Both the position numbers and the translations under genes were made by a program. Below are positions 36,438-46,534 of a stretch of DNA of 64,000 bases, piece after piece; the stretch's first letter is position 1, and each line of letters opens with the position of its first letter. The notes beneath the pieces were generated by a model. The model saw nothing but the letters and a program-made list of their open reading frames with translations. It did not search any database and was not told the DNA's origin. Source of the DNA: an uncultured Kordiimonas sp. (GTDB lineage Bacteria; Pseudomonadota; Alphaproteobacteria; Sphingomonadales; Kordiimonadaceae); the NCBI GenBank assembly GCA_947500295.1, contig CANMRM010000001.1, positions 744,001 to 808,000 of the forward strand. Direction: 5' to 3'.

Positions 36438-36647
36438 ATGAGTGATGCAAAAGGGGATTCGACGATGGATGAAAGCCAGGAAGCGGCAATCCGGCAGGTT
36501 GCGAATGCCTTGCACAGGCTGAACGATGCCGTGATTGGAGCAGTGAGCAAAGGTGTTACGGTCGAACTGATGCGGGCATCTCGTTATCACAATGAAGAAG
36601 GTGCCTGGGGCGATATGCTGGTGCCGATCATTCACAAGCAGGATTAA
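36438..36647 (+). CDS. Small hypothetical protein, rraA operon
   Basis: 69-residue protein, mostly one helix and charged, with MDESQEAAIRQVANALHRLNDAVIGAV at its N-terminal half. ATG 36438 has GGAGA seven bases upstream and is more plausible than in-frame codons before it. It is 15 bp ahead of rraA in the same direction. No family is recognised. Confidence 0.65.
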   Translation: MSDAKGDSTMDESQEAAIRQVANALHRLNDAVIGAVSKGVTVELMRASRYHNEEGAWGDMLVPIIHKQD

Positions 36648-36662
36648 AGGGAGCAGGTCAGC

Positions 36663-37163
36663 GTGTCATCCATTCCAACACCGAAGCTCGCGACTGCCGA
36701 CGTCAGTGACGCCTTGGACGGAGACGTTGACCTGTTGCCGGTTGAACTCAAAAGTTATGGTGGCCGGTCCGATTTTGCCGGGCCTGCCGTCACGTTGAAA
36801 ACACTTGATGACAACTCGGTTTTGAAAACACTGGTCAAGACGCCCGGTGAGGGGCGCGTGATCGTTGTCGATGGTGGTGGCAGCAGGCGCACCGCCCTCA
36901 TCGGCGGCAATCTGGCTGCAGATGCGGCTTTAAATGGTTGGGCTGGTGTTATCATTTATGGCTGTGTTCGCGATTTGCATGAACTTTGCCAGGAAGATAT
37001 TGGCATCATGGCGGTGGGCAGTTGCCCGCGCAAAAGCGACAAGCAGGACCGCGGCGAGCTGGACGTGGAAATCGCGATAAGTGGTATCCTGGTCAAGCCC
37101 GGCTACTGGGTCATAGCGGATCGTGACGGTGTTGTGGTGTCGCCGGAACTTCCTTCGTTGTAA
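36663..37163 (+). CDS. rraA: Ribonuclease E activity regulator RraA
   Basis: 166-residue RraA-type protein. The conserved core is GGRSDFAGPAVTLK, VVDGGGSRRTALIGGNLA and IIYGCVRDLHEL, with the Gly-rich substrate cavity and the Arg-Asp pair of the RraA/aldolase-like fold. In enteric bacteria RraA inhibits RNase E; some members are aldolases instead, and the length here (E. coli RraA is 161) favours the regulator. The start is GTG, with GGGAG upstream. Confidence 0.85.
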   Translation: MSSIPTPKLATADVSDALDGDVDLLPVELKSYGGRSDFAGPAVTLKTLDDNSVLKTLVKTPGEGRVIVVDGGGSRRTALIGGNLAADAALNGWAGVIIYGCVRDLHELCQEDIGIMAVGSCPRKSDKQDRGELDVEIAISGILVKPGYWVIADRDGVVVSPELPSL

Positions 37164-37167
37164 GCTT

Positions 37168-37776
37168 CTATTTTTCCAAAAGGTACAAGGCTTGGTCCGC
37201 GAAAAGGTTGGCGCGCTTGAGGCCCATCTTCAGCCGCCGGCCATCTTTTTGATGCGGTACAAACTCCAGCAGATTGATATCCTCTGCCTCAATCAGGTCA
37301 TGCAGGTCCAGAATCGTACAAAAATGGATGTTTTCCGTATTGTACCAGGTGCGATGCAGAGCCTTGGTTACCGGCATGCGCCCACGGGTCAGCAAACTCA
37401 TGCGCACATGCCATTGCCCGAAATTCGGGATGGTGACGATGGCGCGCTTGCCGATGCGAAGCAGCTCCAGCAGCACTGTGCGTGGTTGGCGAACAGCTTG
37501 CAGGGTACGCGAAAGAATGACGGTGTCGAAACTTTGGTCCGGATATTCGGCGAGGTCATTGTCGGCATCCCCCTGGATCACCGAAAGGCCGCGTGCAACA
37601 CATCGGTTCACCCCGTCCTGGCTGATTTCAATGCCGCGCCCGTTAATGCCTTTTTCGTGCACCAGATGGTCCAGCAACTCGCCGTCAGCGCACCCGATAT
37701 CGAGCACCCGCGTGCCAGGGGCAACAAGGTCTGCAATGAGCTGCAGATCGGGGCGGATGCTGCGGGCTTTATTCAT
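37168..37776 (-). CDS. metW: Methionine biosynthesis protein MetW
   Basis: 202-residue methyltransferase-fold protein partner of MetX. The SAM loop [15 protein letters not shown] is near 25-39 and [15 protein letters not shown] follows. Start ATG 37776 overlaps metX by 8 bp (the metX stop lies inside), which is the usual coupling of the pair. MetW is required for full MetX activity in several bacteria. Longer open frame upstream to 37923 lies inside metX and is discarded. Confidence 0.92.
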   Translation of the reverse strand: MNKARSIRPDLQLIADLVAPGTRVLDIGCADGELLDHLVHEKGINGRGIEISQDGVNRCVARGLSVIQGDADNDLAEYPDQSFDTVILSRTLQAVRQPRTVLLELLRIGKRAIVTIPNFGQWHVRMSLLTRGRMPVTKALHRTWYNTENIHFCTILDLHDLIEAEDINLLEFVPHQKDGRRLKMGLKRANLFADQALYLLEK

Positions 37777-38917
37777 TTTGTGCCTCCGGTGGCTGGTAAG
37801 ACTGGGTGGCAGTGGACAAGAAGCCCGCAAGCATTTCATCCATTTCCGGCACATCGAGCAGGAAACTGTCGTGACCGAAGGCGGCATCGATTTCAGCAAA
37901 GCTGACCGGCACGCCGGCAGCATTCAGCGCATGAACGATGCGCTTGTTCTCAAGCGTAGGGTAAAGCCAGTCTGATGTGAAACTAATCACACAGCAGCGC
38001 ACGTCTCGCGCTCCGATAAAAGCATCTGCAAGCCTGCCATCGAACCGCCCGGGAATATCCAGATAATCCATGGCACGGGTGATATAGAGGTAGCTGTTCG
38101 CGTCGAATCGGTCGACGAACGTGGAGCCTTGGTGCCGAAGATAGCTCTCTACCTGAAAGTCGGCGTCAAAGCCGAAGGTTACGGCTTCGCGTTCCTGAAG
38201 GTTGCGGCCAAATTTATGGGTAAGGGCATCTTCCGACAGATAGGTGATATGCGCTGTCATGCGGGCAACCGCAAGGCCTTTGGCCGGACTTGCATCAGAA
38301 CCATAATAGCGTCCCTGGTTCCAGTTTGGGTCTGCCATCACGGCTTGCCTGCCAACTTCATGAAACGCGATGTTTTGGGCTGTATGACGTGCGGCTGATG
38401 CGATGACACAGGCGCTGTGAAGTCGCTCCGGGTATGTTGCAAGCCATTCAAGGACCTGCATGCCGCCCATTGATCCGCCAATTACCATCAGGAGTTTGCG
38501 CACATTCAGGGCGTCCATGAGCGCTGCTTGAACACGTACCATATCCCTGATGGTGATGACCGGAAAGCGCGTGCCCCATGGCTCCTTCGTGTTGGGGTCA
38601 GTGGCTGCCGGACCCGTTGTGCCCATGCAGCTGCCCAGAACGTTGGAGCAGATGACAAAATATTTTTCGGTATCAATGAGTTTTCCCGGGCCGACAAGCC
38701 GTGCCCACCAGCCTGGTTTGCCGGTCCCTGGATGCGGGCTCGCCACATACTGGTCGCCGGTGAGGGCATGGCAAATGAGGATGGCGTTGTCGCCGTCCGG
38801 GGCGAGGTCACCATACGTTTCGAAAGCGACATCAACCGGTGACAGTGTCTCGCCGCCGTCCAGGGTCAACGGGTCCTCCTGAAAAAGCCGGATGCTGTTG
38901 ATGTCTTCGTTCGTCAA
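37769..38917 (-). CDS. metX: Homoserine O-acyltransferase (MetX)
   Basis: 382-residue alpha/beta hydrolase-fold acyltransferase for methionine synthesis. Nucleophile elbow is GGSMGG near residues 140-146; HALTG (near 50-54) and the AFGHDSFLL with its His lie in family positions. TTG 38917 is chosen because AGGAG precedes it by seven bases and the family starts near here; an ATG at 38959 is possible. In alphaproteobacteria MetX may use succinyl-CoA or acetyl-CoA; this cannot be decided here. No SAM-II riboswitch was recognised upstream. Confidence 0.93.
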   Translation of the reverse strand: MTNEDINSIRLFQEDPLTLDGGETLSPVDVAFETYGDLAPDGDNAILICHALTGDQYVASPHPGTGKPGWWARLVGPGKLIDTEKYFVICSNVLGSCMGTTGPAATDPNTKEPWGTRFPVITIRDMVRVQAALMDALNVRKLLMVIGGSMGGMQVLEWLATYPERLHSACVIASAARHTAQNIAFHEVGRQAVMADPNWNQGRYYGSDASPAKGLAVARMTAHITYLSEDALTHKFGRNLQEREAVTFGFDADFQVESYLRHQGSTFVDRFDANSYLYITRAMDYLDIPGRFDGRLADAFIGARDVRCCVISFTSDWLYPTLENKRIVHALNAAGVPVSFAEIDAAFGHDSFLLDVPEMDEMLAGFLSTATQSYQPPEAQNE

Positions 38918-39070
38918 GGTGCTGCTCCTGAGCGGGTTTCGGCGACAGCAAAGCGGCAAGACCTCCGCTTGTCAACTGAGACAAACTTTCCTTTGCCTTT
39001 AGAGCGATTGAGGTCTAAGCCTAAGCGGAATTTTGCCGCACCTGATAGATGCAAGCGAATGGAGAAGATC

Positions 39071-40165
39071 ATGGCAGGACCGAAGGCTCACAACTGGATT
39101 GCAGGCATGGCGCCTTATGTGCCCGGTAAGGCGAAAGTGGAAGGTGTTGCATCGCCAGTGAAACTGTCGTCGAACGAATGCGTTTACGGCGCAAGCCCGC
39201 GAGCACTTGAAGCCTTCAAGCAGTCTGCTGATACTCTCCTGCGGTACCCTGAAGCAGATTCGGCTGAATTGCGGCAGGCAATCGCGGGTGTTTATGGTCT
39301 GGACGCCGAGCGCATCGTGTGCGGTGCCGGCTCTGACGACCTGCTGACCCTGTTGATCCATTCCTATGCCGGTCCGGGGGACGAAGTCATCTACTCACAG
39401 TATGGCTTCATGGTGTATCCTGTGCAGACCAAAGCGGTCGGTGCAACCGGTGTGCCGGTTCCCAACAAAAACTGGGCCGCTGACGTGGACGGTATCCTCG
39501 GCGCCGTAACAGACAAAACCAAACTGGTTTTCATCGATAATCCGAACAATCCCACCGGCGCCTACCTGCCATGGTCTGAAATCGAGCGCCTGCATGCGGG
39601 CTTGCCCGAGGAGGTTCTTCTGGTGCTGGATGCGGCCTATGCGGAATGCGTGACGGCAGCAGACTATAAAGCGGGTGAAGAGATGGTTGAACGCGCGGGT
39701 AATGTGATCATGACCCGTACTTTTTCCAAGATGTATGCCTTGGCTGGCTTGCGGGTCGGATGGGGTTACGGCGCGCCTGAGATTATCGATATTCTCAACC
39801 GGGTGCGCATGCCGTTCAACGTCTGCCTTCCGGGTCAGCCTGCTGCCATCGCGGCCGTCCGGGACACCGCTCACCTTGCAGCGTCTGTTGCCTTCAACAA
39901 AGAGTGGCGCGATGCGCTCACCGCGGGTCTGTCAGCACTTGGCCTTGATGTGGTCGAAAGCCAGACCAACTTCGTTTTGGTCGGTTTTCCGCAAGAAGGC
40001 GCCTTTGACGCTGCCGCCGCAAACGCGTTCCTGAGCAAAAATGGTTACATTGTGCGGGCGCTGCCATCGTTGCCTCACCACTTGCGTATTTCTATCGGTA
40101 CGGCGGAGCAAAACCGTGCTGTTATCGCGCTTTTGACCGAATTCATGAACGGGTCTCCTGAATGA
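39071..40165 (+). CDS. hisC: Histidinol-phosphate aminotransferase
   Basis: 364-residue PLP aminotransferase. The N-terminal LSSNECVYGASP, FIDNPNNPTGAYLP and the PLP lysine in TRTFSKMYALAGLRVGWGYG match HisC. It also transaminates aromatic precursors in many alphaproteobacteria, and it is coupled (ATGA) to the prephenate dehydrogenase gene, so it may supply phenylalanine/tyrosine as well as histidine. ATG 39071 has GGAGA seven bases upstream. Confidence 0.93.
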   Translation: MAGPKAHNWIAGMAPYVPGKAKVEGVASPVKLSSNECVYGASPRALEAFKQSADTLLRYPEADSAELRQAIAGVYGLDAERIVCGAGSDDLLTLLIHSYAGPGDEVIYSQYGFMVYPVQTKAVGATGVPVPNKNWAADVDGILGAVTDKTKLVFIDNPNNPTGAYLPWSEIERLHAGLPEEVLLVLDAAYAECVTAADYKAGEEMVERAGNVIMTRTFSKMYALAGLRVGWGYGAPEIIDILNRVRMPFNVCLPGQPAAIAAVRDTAHLAASVAFNKEWRDALTAGLSALGLDVVESQTNFVLVGFPQEGAFDAAAANAFLSKNGYIVRALPSLPHHLRISIGTAEQNRAVIALLTEFMNGSPE

Positions 40166-41088
40166 GCGAAAAGACAGCGATTGTTGCCAAACTAGCGGTC
40201 ATCGGTGCGGGTCTTATCGGGTCATCTGTTGTCAGGGCGGCCCGGCATTATGGTGCTGCCGAAAATATTGCGCTGGCGGATGCCGATGAAGACGTTCTTG
40301 CTCGCGCACAAGCGCTGTCCCTTGCCGATACCTACAGTGTTTCCGCAGCACAGGCAGTTGCAGATGCGGACCTGATCATATTGGCGGTGCCCGTGGGGGC
40401 CATGGCGTCCGCAGCAACAGCGGCAGCGCCCGGCATGAAAGCGGGTGCCATTGTCAGTGATGTAGGCTCGGTAAAGTCGAGCGTTCTCAAGACCGTTGGG
40501 CCGCTGTTGCCCGAGGCGGTGAATTTTATTCCGGGTCATCCGGTTGCAGGCACAGAACAATCCGGGCCCGAAGCAGGCTTTGCAAGCCTGTTTGACGGCC
40601 GCTGGTGTATTCTCACGCCGCCAGAGGGCATTGATCCCAAGGTTCTCGAAACCCTGTCAGCTTTCTGGAGCCGGCTGGGTAGCACGGTCGACATCATGAC
40701 CGCGGACCACCACGACCTTGTGCTGGCCATCACCTCTCATGTGCCCCACCTGATCGCATACAATATCGTTGGCACAGCCAATGACCTTGAAACAGTAACC
40801 CGGTCTGAGGTGATCAAATACTCTGCTGGTGGATTTCGCGATTTCACCAGGATTGCTGCCTCCGACCCTACGATGTGGCGCGATGTGTTCCTCAACAACA
40901 AAGAAGCCGTTCTGGAAATGCTGGGTCGGTTTAATGAGGACCTCACAGCGCTTCAACGCGCCATTCGCTGGGGAGACGGGGACGCGCTTTTCGAACTGTT
41001 TACGCGCACCCGTGAAATTCGTCGCAGGATTATTGACGCCGGTCAGGATGAAGCGGCGGTGGACTTTGGCCGACCACACGACGAATGA
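40162..41088 (+). CDS. tyrA: Prephenate/arogenate (cyclohexadienyl) dehydrogenase
   Basis: 308-residue NAD(P)-dependent dehydrogenase for tyrosine synthesis. N-terminal Rossmann GAGLIGSSVVRAARHYG is near 14-30, the catalytic-region GHPVAGTEQSGPEAGFASLF near 124-143, and HHDLVLAITSHVPHLIAY near 186-203. No ACT domain or chorismate mutase is attached. It overlaps hisC by 4 bp, the common alphaproteobacterial pairing. The gene is convergent with the DUF2125 gene. Confidence 0.93.
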   Translation: MSEKTAIVAKLAVIGAGLIGSSVVRAARHYGAAENIALADADEDVLARAQALSLADTYSVSAAQAVADADLIILAVPVGAMASAATAAAPGMKAGAIVSDVGSVKSSVLKTVGPLLPEAVNFIPGHPVAGTEQSGPEAGFASLFDGRWCILTPPEGIDPKVLETLSAFWSRLGSTVDIMTADHHDLVLAITSHVPHLIAYNIVGTANDLETVTRSEVIKYSAGGFRDFTRIAASDPTMWRDVFLNNKEAVLEMLGRFNEDLTALQRAIRWGDGDALFELFTRTREIRRRIIDAGQDEAAVDFGRPHDE

Positions 41089-41096
41089 TTCATCTG

Positions 41097-42035
41097 TTAT
41101 TGTCTTCCTATGACCTGCGGTAGCGGCAGGACCATATCACCATCTATCAAAGCCGCGCCATTTTGCATCATGAGCGCTGTTTCATTTGGCAGGTTTGAGG
41201 CCAGTCGAAAACCGTAGGGCGCCAGCAGCTGTCGTGCGCGGGCCCAATCTGTGGAGGAGAGATTGGCGCTGCCGAGCGGCCTGAAGGCCTCATCGAGGGT
41301 AATATCACCGCTGGCTTCCATCTGCATCGATCCGCTCTGCCAGGTCATGCTATCCAGCTCAACAAGGCCACCTTCATCACGCCATTCTGTAAGTTCGGCT
41401 GCCGACCAATCGGAGAGTTCAGGCCCGCTTACGCCGCCAGTAAACTCCAGCGACCCGCCACCATTTTCTGCAAAAAATCGAAACTCCAGCGTGCGTTTTT
41501 CATACAGCCCGCTCGCGCTGGTGTCATCGCTGTAGTCTTTTCCGAGCAGGAGACTCCACTGTGTTAGCGCCGGCATGTTTTCTGGGCTGATAATGCGTTG
41601 GTCTGCCGCACCGGAAGAGTCGATCTTCACTACCAGCTTGTCGCTATCATGCATCCGGTAGCTTGCTTGCAGAAATTCTTCGAAAAACCGGATCGTTCCG
41701 CCGGCCAGTTCAATGTTGTTGCCTGCCGCCTGGACCACCCAGTGGTCGGGAGTCCAAAGGTGGGATACCAGTGTTAATCTGTCACTCTCAAGTGACAGCC
41801 CCGCTTCGCGAGTCGCAACTTCGAGATCATCGATCTCGATGACGAAACGGTAGGGAAAGCCGGAAAGTCTGATCTGCCCGTGCCTCACCACCAGACCTCT
41901 GTCCAACCATTCAGCAAGAGTGGCAGTCACCGCCTTTTGTGTTCGGAAGCCAACTGTGTACCATAAGGCCACATAGCCAAGCGCCAGCAAAATGAGCGTT
42001 GTCACGACAGTCCTGAACTTGAACAAGCTTGGCAT
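41097..42035 (-). CDS. DUF2125 domain-containing membrane-anchored protein
   Basis: 312 residues with one N-terminal membrane segment (about 10-28) and a periplasmic beta-rich domain, matching the alphaproteobacterial DUF2125 family. Its start resembles VVTTLILLALGYVALWYTVGFRTQKA, then GQIRLSGFPYRFVIEIDDL, similar to AsmA-like intermembrane lipid-transfer proteins. The function is unknown. It is convergent with tyrA and upstream of the YdcF gene in its direction. Confidence 0.78.
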   Translation of the reverse strand: MPSLFKFRTVVTTLILLALGYVALWYTVGFRTQKAVTATLAEWLDRGLVVRHGQIRLSGFPYRFVIEIDDLEVATREAGLSLESDRLTLVSHLWTPDHWVVQAAGNNIELAGGTIRFFEEFLQASYRMHDSDKLVVKIDSSGAADQRIISPENMPALTQWSLLLGKDYSDDTSASGLYEKRTLEFRFFAENGGGSLEFTGGVSGPELSDWSAAELTEWRDEGGLVELDSMTWQSGSMQMEASGDITLDEAFRPLGSANLSSTDWARARQLLAPYGFRLASNLPNETALMMQNGAALIDGDMVLPLPQVIGRQ

Positions 42036-42071
42036 TCTTTTTCCCGATGATCGCCTGCCTGCAGGCTGGGT

Positions 42072-42638
42072 TTATACTTCAAAAACAGTCCGGGCAAATG
42101 TCACAATAAATTTTGAATATTCAACAACCAGACCTTGAAACGAAATAGGCGTATCCACAGCATAGGGTAAAAACTCACAGCCCGGCATTGCAGCCTCCAT
42201 GAGCAGCATACTCCGTTGCATATGGTATGCTGACGTGACCAGATAAAGTGCCTGGAAATTGTTTTTATCCACCCATTCGGCCGTCATCGCGGCGTTTTCA
42301 ATGGTGTTGTTTGACAGATGGTCGAGGTCTACGCAGCAGTTAAACAGCTCGTGTGGCATGCCGGTGAGATTAGCGAGATCGTCGGCGGCGACAGATCGAT
42401 GCACGCCCGATACCAGAAGGCGCCCGCCTTGCTTGCGGTTCAGCAGGTCCATTCCAGCTTCAAGCCGACCCTTGTCACCCGTAAGTACAACAATGGCATC
42501 CGCCGGCATGTTGGGGCTGGGTAGGGGTTGGCTGGGCATTGCACCTGCAAAAACACCCAACCCTGTAAGCCAGATGATGAGGGCAAAAAAGCCTGTCCAG
42601 GCCAGCCTTTTCAAGAATGATGTCTGCAAGCTTGCCAA
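42072..42638 (-). CDS. YdcF/ElyC-family DUF218 protein
   Basis: 188-residue protein with one N-terminal membrane segment and a DUF218 domain: AIVVLTGDKGRLEAGMDLL, GGRLLVSGVHRS and LVTSAYHMQRSMLLME. ElyC of E. coli acts in peptidoglycan or enterobacterial polysaccharide lipid-carrier metabolism. It lies 9 bp after ftsX, in a cell-division neighbourhood. Confidence 0.85.
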   Translation of the reverse strand: MASLQTSFLKRLAWTGFFALIIWLTGLGVFAGAMPSQPLPSPNMPADAIVVLTGDKGRLEAGMDLLNRKQGGRLLVSGVHRSVAADDLANLTGMPHELFNCCVDLDHLSNNTIENAAMTAEWVDKNNFQALYLVTSAYHMQRSMLLMEAAMPGCEFLPYAVDTPISFQGLVVEYSKFIVTFARTVFEV

Positions 42639-42647
42639 TGCTGTTTC

Positions 42648-43526
42648 CTACATCATTTCACGCAAGGCACTGCGCACAGTCAGACGAGCGGTTGTCATGG
42701 TCAGGAGCGCTGCAAACAAGGGCATCACCAGCAGCCAGACGCTAAAGTCATTACTGGGCGCAAAGGCAGAAACCAAACCTTCTCCAAGTTCGGATGCCAT
42801 TCTCGAAATCAGCCACAGGGTTGTCATTGCAAACAGTATCCCGACAATGCCGCCTTTGATACCATGCGCCAGGTATCTAAGGTCAAAGGCCCGGCAAATC
42901 ATCGAGTCCTCAGCGCCCATCAAATGCATGATGGCAATTGGTTCGGCATGGGTGGCAAGTCCGGCTCTGCAGCCAAAAGTGACAATCGCGATCGTGGAAA
43001 GGATCACCATCGCCACAACTGCATAAAGCACCGCCTGCAACGCTGCGCCGAGGTCCAGAATCTGGCCCAGCCACGCCTGATGGTCGTCAAGTCTCGCAGC
43101 TGGTGCAGCAATCCTCAAGCGCTCATCCAGCGCAGATGTATTAATCGGCGTAACGCCGTCCAGCGTCACATCGATCAAATCAGGGATGGGCAGGTTCGCA
43201 TCTATAGGCAGGTCCCCGAGCCATGGTGACACCAGGGCCATTACGTCGGCACTAGCAAGTACTGACGCCTCGGCAACGCCGGGTGTTGCCCTTAGCAGTC
43301 TGAGCGCAGCGTCTGTCTGTCTGGTTCTCTCCGCTGCATCCGAGACAACAATCTGAACGGTGATGTTGGAGCTGAGATCCGTGCTCCAGCGTTCAATACC
43401 GGTACCAATCGCAACCGCGCTGGAAACGGCAAGGGCACACAAAAACAACATGACGCCGATGACCCACGGAAGCAGGCCTTCCCGGTCTTTGGATTTTGGC
43501 AGAAATTGCAGCGTGCGCCCCCACAT
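42648..43526 (-). CDS. ftsX: Cell-division protein FtsX
   Basis: 292-residue permease-like membrane protein, N-terminal segment near 22-45, three membrane segments near 160-280. With FtsE it recruits or activates peptidoglycan hydrolases at the septum. Typical features are a periplasmic loop in the middle and [39 protein letters not shown]. The ftsE stop and ftsX ATG share one base (TGATG). Confidence 0.9.
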   Translation of the reverse strand: MWGRTLQFLPKSKDREGLLPWVIGVMLFLCALAVSSAVAIGTGIERWSTDLSSNITVQIVVSDAAERTRQTDAALRLLRATPGVAEASVLASADVMALVSPWLGDLPIDANLPIPDLIDVTLDGVTPINTSALDERLRIAAPAARLDDHQAWLGQILDLGAALQAVLYAVVAMVILSTIAIVTFGCRAGLATHAEPIAIMHLMGAEDSMICRAFDLRYLAHGIKGGIVGILFAMTTLWLISRMASELGEGLVSAFAPSNDFSVWLLVMPLFAALLTMTTARLTVRSALREMM

Positions 43527-44215
43527 CAGCCAAGCTCCTCTGCGGTATCTTCCGTGCTGCCATTCATGGACAGCTTGCCCCTTCGAAGACTTAAAACCGG
43601 CGCGCCGATAGATGTAACAAGGTCTTTGTCATGGGTCGCAACGATGGTTGTTGTGCCAAGTTTGTTAAGCTCGACAAACAAATGCATCAGCCGTTGCGAC
43701 ATCTCGGGGTCCACGTTGCCGGTGGGTTCATCAGCGACGAGCAGGTCTGGTTTATTGATCACGGCCCGTGCAATGGCCACCCGTTGCTTTTCACCGCCCG
43801 ACAAGGTTGCTGGTCTTGCATGCAGCCGGTCCTCAAGGCCAACCCAGGCCAGCAGTTCTTCCACATGATCCTGCACCTGTTTTTTTGTGGCTCCTTTGAT
43901 GCGCAAAGGCAGGGCTACATTTTCAAAGGCAGTTAAGTGGTCAAACAGGCGAAAATCCTGAAACACGACACCGATGCGCCGTCTTAATCTGGGCAGGTCA
44001 TCCCGCCCAAGTGAAGCCAGATCGCGACCGAAAAAGTTGACCAGTCCGCGCGACGGTCGATGTGCCAGATACAATAGTTTCAGAAGAGTGGTTTTGCCTG
44101 CCCCTGATGGGCCTACCAGAAAATGAAAAGATCCTTTTTCGAGCGCGAATGAGACGTCCTGCAGAATTTCCGCTCCCATGCCGTATCGCATGCCCACATT
44201 TTCAAAAGTGATCAT
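43526..44215 (-). CDS. ftsE: Cell-division ATP-binding protein FtsE
   Basis: 229-residue ATPase. [12 protein letters not shown] is the standard FtsE start, which fixes ATG 44215; a longer frame to 44254 is unlikely. Walker [10 protein letters not shown] near 34-42, signature LSGGEKQR near 135-142, and Walker [14 protein letters not shown] near 155-167. The divergent zinc-ribbon gene 200 bp away is the usual neighbour in alphaproteobacteria. Confidence 0.94.
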   Translation of the reverse strand: MITFENVGMRYGMGAEILQDVSFALEKGSFHFLVGPSGAGKTTLLKLLYLAHRPSRGLVNFFGRDLASLGRDDLPRLRRRIGVVFQDFRLFDHLTAFENVALPLRIKGATKKQVQDHVEELLAWVGLEDRLHARPATLSGGEKQRVAIARAVINKPDLLVADEPTGNVDPEMSQRLMHLFVELNKLGTTTIVATHDKDLVTSIGAPVLSLRRGKLSMNGSTEDTAEELG

Positions 44216-44417
44216 AAATGGTGGCCTGAAAATTGTTTCCGCGCACCTTTGCACACGCGGCGGGGCAGGTCCAGTGCAAGCCTTCCGGTGGTCAGGGGCA
44301 AAGCCTTTACTTGTATTTTTCGCGTCATTTCTTATAGAGTTAGCGTGAAGGCAATATTAACTATTTCACAGTAGTTTATGGCCAGTTTTTGCGTTGGTGG
44401 GAAATAGCGAACAGATT

Positions 44418-45512
44418 ATGATTCTTGTTTGTCCTTCGTGTGATTCAAAATTCAAGGTTCCGGACAATGCTATCCCGCCCGAAGGCCGGAAAGTGCGTTG
44501 CGCCCAGTGTGGTAATGCGTGGCATGCCACCAAAGCAAACGAATTGAAGGCTACTCCCAGACCAGCGCCGACCATCCAACCCGTTGTAAAGCCCCAGATG
44601 CCGCCAGCATCAAGCTACACGGCGCCTGCTGCGGAGGTTGACGCGGGCACAGCAGCGCAAGCGGCAGCAATCCGCCGTTCAGTCGTTGCCGAAGAGCAGG
44701 CACCTGCCGTTTCTGAACCAGATGAAAACCTGTTCGACGAAGGGCTTGGCAACGCTCAGGACCTGCACGAAGGCCACGATGATGTTGGTGTCAGCGAATT
44801 CGATGGCCTGGACGATGGGGGCGAATTTGACGCCGACCATGGTTTGGATGGACCGGCGGATGACGGGCTGCCGGACGATGAGCATGATCTGGACGACCCG
44901 GATCTGGACGAATATGACGACGACGATATTCTGGCACGAAGACGCGGTGAGCTTCGACGTGAGGCAGAGTTGAAGTCCCGTGCCCGCAAGCAACTGATGC
45001 TGACCGTCGGCTGGGCCGGGCTCGTTGTCTTCATTTTGATCGTGTTAAGCGCTCTTTTGTTTATGAAAGATACTGTGACCGGAGCGTTTCCCGGCACCAA
45101 TCAACTGTACAATTTTTTTGCGGAAACGCAGGCTGAAGCACTTTATCAGCCGGAAACTGACAAGCCACTTACAAAACCGATCACCGAGACCGAAGTTTAT
45201 GTTCGTGCAGGCCTGCTGCGTGACCGTATGCGAGTTGAAACCATAGATGGTCAAAGCCAGGTCGTGATTGTCGGTCAGCTGGAAAACACCGGCCAACGTG
45301 CAGCGAATGTGCCGAAGGTGGAAATCAGCATAAAGGACAGAAGCGGGCGTGTGCTGGACCAGTGGGTATATGACCCGCCAGGGTTGGTGTTGCGCCGATT
45401 GAGCAGATTATCATTTGAAACAACGCGACCGGTGCCTCCGAGCATGCATAGTGTTGAGGTGCGTCCGCTTGAAGGCACTCGGTCGGATAACAGGGCTCCG
45501 TCACAGCTATGA
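44418..45512 (+). CDS. MJ0042-type zinc-ribbon membrane protein (DUF3426)
   Basis: 364-residue protein. A four-cysteine ribbon is at its start (CPSC near 5-8, CAQC near 28-31). Then a long acidic, Asp-rich region (about 80-180), a single membrane segment (about 198-222), and a periplasmic DUF3426-type domain with VIVGQLENTGQRAANVPKVEISI. The ribbon would face the cytosol. Function unknown; members neighbour ftsE. It overlaps the next gene by ATGA. Confidence 0.85.
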   Translation: MILVCPSCDSKFKVPDNAIPPEGRKVRCAQCGNAWHATKANELKATPRPAPTIQPVVKPQMPPASSYTAPAAEVDAGTAAQAAAIRRSVVAEEQAPAVSEPDENLFDEGLGNAQDLHEGHDDVGVSEFDGLDDGGEFDADHGLDGPADDGLPDDEHDLDDPDLDEYDDDDILARRRGELRREAELKSRARKQLMLTVGWAGLVVFILIVLSALLFMKDTVTGAFPGTNQLYNFFAETQAEALYQPETDKPLTKPITETEVYVRAGLLRDRMRVETIDGQSQVVIVGQLENTGQRAANVPKVEISIKDRSGRVLDQWVYDPPGLVLRRLSRLSFETTRPVPPSMHSVEVRPLEGTRSDNRAPSQL

Positions 45513-46063
45513 ACCCCTTTTTCGACTGGAACAAAGCGGGTGACGCCCACCATGGCATTGAACCTGTATTTACCGCAGATGAGATCGTTGCCAAAGTGGA
45601 TGACTTGGCTGCACGCCTGGTTCGATGGTTCGATGAGGAACCAGTTGCGCAGGTGTTGATGAACGGGGCAATGATGTTTGCAGCCGACCTGTCCCGGGCC
45701 ATGTCCGTGCGGGGTTGTGTGATGGAGATGGATTTCATCCAGACGGAGAAGAACCGCGCAACCGGAGACGTAAAACTCATTGCTGCGTCTAACCTTGACG
45801 TGAAGGGGCGAGAGGTTCTGCTGATCGACGACATCTATGACGATGGCGGCTCCCTGTCTTTTGCCCATGATCATTTTACTGCGCTCGGCGCCCAGGCCGT
45901 TACCAGCGTAGTATTGCTTGACAAAAGTGGTGGCCGTGACACTAAAATAAAGCCTGACTTTGTTGGTTTTGAGTGCCCGGATATCTTTGTGATTGGTTAC
46001 GGTATGGATGTTGCCTACCGGTACAGAGAATTGCCTTTCATCGGCAAGATGGGCCGAGCTTAA
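45509..46063 (+). CDS. Phosphoribosyltransferase, hypoxanthine-type
   Basis: 184-residue type I PRTase. The PRPP loop VLLIDDIYDDGGSLSFA lies near 107-123, and the family's AMMFAADLSRAM is N-terminal. This matches the hypoxanthine phosphoribosyltransferase branch involved in purine salvage, though base specificity is not readable. Coupled with the zinc-ribbon gene upstream. Confidence 0.87.
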   Translation: MNPFFDWNKAGDAHHGIEPVFTADEIVAKVDDLAARLVRWFDEEPVAQVLMNGAMMFAADLSRAMSVRGCVMEMDFIQTEKNRATGDVKLIAASNLDVKGREVLLIDDIYDDGGSLSFAHDHFTALGAQAVTSVVLLDKSGGRDTKIKPDFVGFECPDIFVIGYGMDVAYRYRELPFIGKMGRA

Positions 46064-46156
46064 GCCAGTATTCTAGCACTCTTGTGTGATGCTAATTGCT
46101 TCGGGTCAAAGCATTGGCGACGCCGGGTGTAGTTCGTTCCTGGGGGAAAAGGACCG

Positions 46157-46528
46157 GTGGCACAGGTTTTACTGGCCGAAGACGAAGATACGGTGCGCGA
46201 GTTTGTCTCGCGGGTTCTGGCTATGCATGGTCACAGTGTACTGGAAGCAAGAGACGGCGCACAAGCCGTTGAACTCATGAACCAGCACCATTTTGATCTG
46301 CTCCTCACCGATATCGTAATGCCGATCATGGATGGGATTACCTTGGCGCTCAAGGTGCGCGCAACCCGGCCTGATGTTCCTATTATCCTTATGACCGGTT
46401 ATGCCAACGAGAGCCAGCGCGCGCACAATCTCTCTGTATTGATTGAAGAGCTGCTTACCAAACCCTTTAACAAGGACGAACTGGTGGCTGCCGTAAACAA
46501 AGCACTGAACGGTGCGGGCGAAGGCTGA
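46157..46528 (+). CDS. cpdR: CpdR-like single-domain response regulator
   Basis: 123-residue receiver domain with no output domain. Phospho-acceptor Asp is in LLLTDIVMPIMDG near 47-59, with acidic LLAEDEDTV near 5-13 and KPF near 107-109. Layout and LLLTDIVMP match CpdR, which controls ClpXP-mediated CtrA and PdeA degradation in Caulobacter. GTG 46157 is the start. A CtrA box in the window suits an intact CtrA network, but the name rests on sequence similarity only. Confidence 0.78.
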   Translation: MAQVLLAEDEDTVREFVSRVLAMHGHSVLEARDGAQAVELMNQHHFDLLLTDIVMPIMDGITLALKVRATRPDVPIILMTGYANESQRAHNLSVLIEELLTKPFNKDELVAAVNKALNGAGEG

Positions 46529-46534
46529 CCCCGG

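Noticed and set aside
38920-39070. SAM riboswitch ahead of metX
   Set aside because: Upstream sequence was read on the minus strand for the SAM-II conserved core and did not match.
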